A DNA stretch of 64,000 bases. It comes from an uncultured Bacteroidales bacterium. Lineage in GTDB: Bacteria > Bacteroidota > Bacteroidia > Bacteroidales > Muribaculaceae. The notes under the pieces are model-generated. The model was not told the DNA's origin. It ran no database searches and saw only the letters and a list, made by a program, of their open reading frames with translations. Shown here piece by piece: positions 63,062 to 64,000 of this stretch; position 1 is the first letter of the stretch; the number at the start of each line of letters is the position of its first letter. The stretch spans positions 1-64,000 of the forward strand of contig CADADP010000012.1 of assembly GCA_902786725.1 (NCBI GenBank), read 5' to 3'. The position numbers and the translations under genes are program-made.

Positions 63062-64000
63062 TATCACCCATTTTGTCCCCCATCTGTCCCCCGAGATAGT
63101 CAAAAATAGCCGAGGGACAAAAATATCCTATAGGTGGTGATTTACATTTTTAGTCGTGTTTTGGCAGATATACATTCCAGCTTAAACAATGTAACACTCC
63201 ACCTTTTTTTGCTATCTCTTTCATTTCTATTTGACGAATATTGCAATTAGGGAAAGCAGTTTGAATATATTGTAAGGCTATTGCATCTTCGTCAATATCA
63301 AATTTAGGCATTATGATGTTTTTACCTACCTGAAGAAAGTTGATATATGCCCAGTTGAACTCATAACAAGGAGTATCAACTTTGTCCTTGAAACGAATTT
63401 CTGTAACTTCAAAGCCATAACTTTCAAGAATCCGACGGATGGATGCAGCTTCTTCAGGATAGCAATCACCATGATTACCCATCAGTATTCGATTATCACC
63501 ACACCATTTGATGAAACCATCTGAATGTCCATACACATCATCTTCATGTGAAGTCCAGGGAATAATGATAACAGGATGACCAAGCTCGGAATCTAGCAAG
63601 GCTTTGAATTCCCAATCATCTTTCTTTTTCCTGTTTTCAGAAAACACCTTATCTGTCATCACAATATAAGGACCGCATGGCACCATATTGCCACCATCTA
63701 TGATTAAATTAGTAGAACGACAGTTAATACCCATACCGGATATCACTTTTGAAACATCCGTTATCGAATCAATATCATCCTTATTTATAAGATAATCTGG
63801 ATAATAATGATACTTCAAAAAATCATTTTCGCCCAATTGAATAGGCATATAGTCACGAGCCCAATAATCGCGAGTGCATTTTAGTTCTCTTGTTTCTATA
63901 CCCATTTCCTTTAGTATGGACATCAACTCCTTATAGAACTTAGGATTACCATATTTTTTAGTATTCAAACAAGGAGATAGAAATACTACGTTTGTATTTT
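62922..64000. repeat. Right copy of the direct repeat, with mnmE remnant
   Basis: TTC TGC GTG GGA AAG TGA at 62923-62940 reads Phe-Cys-Val-Gly-Lys-stop, exactly the last residues of MnmE, outside any complete mnmE. It is followed by the same spacer as at 55.57 kb and by the intact deiminase-family gene. This copy extends past the right edge. Confidence 0.8.
63150..64000 (-). CDS. Agmatine deiminase/peptidylarginine deiminase-family protein (partial)
   Basis: The gene continues beyond the right edge; in the window the frame is open from the edge (NTNVVFLSPCLNTKK) to the stop. The family hydrolyses a guanidino group, for example agmatine to N-carbamoylputrescine. Visible family segments are DYWARDYMPIQ, GGNMVPCG, EDDVYGHSDGFIKWCGDNRILMGN (HxDG His) and the catalytic Cys in GGVLHCLSWNVYL. 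The sequence around the Cys differs from classical agmatine deiminases, so the substrate is uncertain. It is the intact twin of the pseudogene at 55773-56650. Confidence 0.8.
   Translation of the reverse strand, partial: NTNVVFLSPCLNTKKYGNPKFYKELMSILKEMGIETRELKCTRDYWARDYMPIQLGENDFLKYHYYPDYLINKDDIDSITDVSKVISGMGINCRSTNLIIDGGNMVPCGPYIVMTDKVFSENRKKKDDWEFKALLDSELGHPVIIIPWTSHEDDVYGHSDGFIKWCGDNRILMGNHGDCYPEEAASIRRILESYGFEVTEIRFKDKVDTPCYEFNWAYINFLQVGKNIIMPKFDIDEDAIALQYIQTAFPNCNIRQIEMKEIAKKGGVLHCLSWNVYLPKHD

Overview
The window looks like a chromosomal segment of a gut Bacteroidales, most likely of the Muribaculaceae type. This rests on gene content and promoter style: an Nqr sodium pump, a complete moxR/DUF58/Bat operon, a TPR-histidine kinase-receiver-AraC hybrid sensor, DUF4827-like and PepSY-like proteins, paired HU proteins, and many promoters of the Bacteroidetes pattern (TTTG or TTG, 18-21 bp, then TAnnTTTG). 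No rRNA, CRISPR array or insertion sequence was seen.

Layout. Positions 1-4.2 kb hold nqrA-E on the minus strand, running off the left edge. 4.5-8.3 kb is a plus-strand exbB-exbD-exbD-tonB operon plus a small TonB-like protein. tonB seems to lack about 28 residues inside its C-terminal domain. 8.4-10.5 kb is tex, broken by a frameshifting deletion. 10.8-24.0 kb contains two copies of a two-gene secreted cassette, each a repeat-rich surface protein followed by a chitobiase-repeat plus endonuclease protein, with a higBA toxin-antitoxin pair between them. 24.2-33.8 kb is a small DNA-binding-like protein and the minus-strand moxR-DUF58-membrane protein-batA-B-C-D-E-PAP2 operon. 34.2-37.3 kb is DHH phosphoesterase-DUF4827-glmM. 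37.4-45.2 kb has a nitroreductase-resistance-like flavoprotein, dsbD, an unknown secreted protein, a PepSY-like protein, mazG, topB and a Cys-rich membrane peptide. 45.2-55.6 kb carries tRNA-Cys, an NhaC antiporter, the hybrid sensor, two unknown exported proteins, an HU/HU-LysM pair, a DRGH endonuclease and mnmE.

From the last codons of mnmE to the right edge the sequence is visibly richer in A+T and looks like an integrated island. A direct repeat of about 1.1 kb, made of the last codons of mnmE, a conserved spacer and an agmatine-deiminase-family gene, occurs at 55.55 kb (gene decayed) and again at 62.92 kb (gene open, running off the edge). Between them lies a tightly coupled four-gene operon: an auto-inhibited Fic protein, a DUF1837/HamA-like nuclease, a HamB-like SF2 helicase and a protein with a HEPN-like RX4H motif. 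HamA+HamB is the core of the Hachiman anti-phage system. The coupling to a Fic enzyme and a HEPN-like protein is the most interesting feature of the window.

Working together: Nqr and ExbBD-TonB handle ion-driven energy and outer-membrane transport; the secreted nucleases probably act on extracellular or periplasmic nucleic acid; the Bat operon is an envelope/stress module; the island is a likely defence locus at a tRNA-modification gene. All functional calls come from reading motifs by eye; no database search was run.
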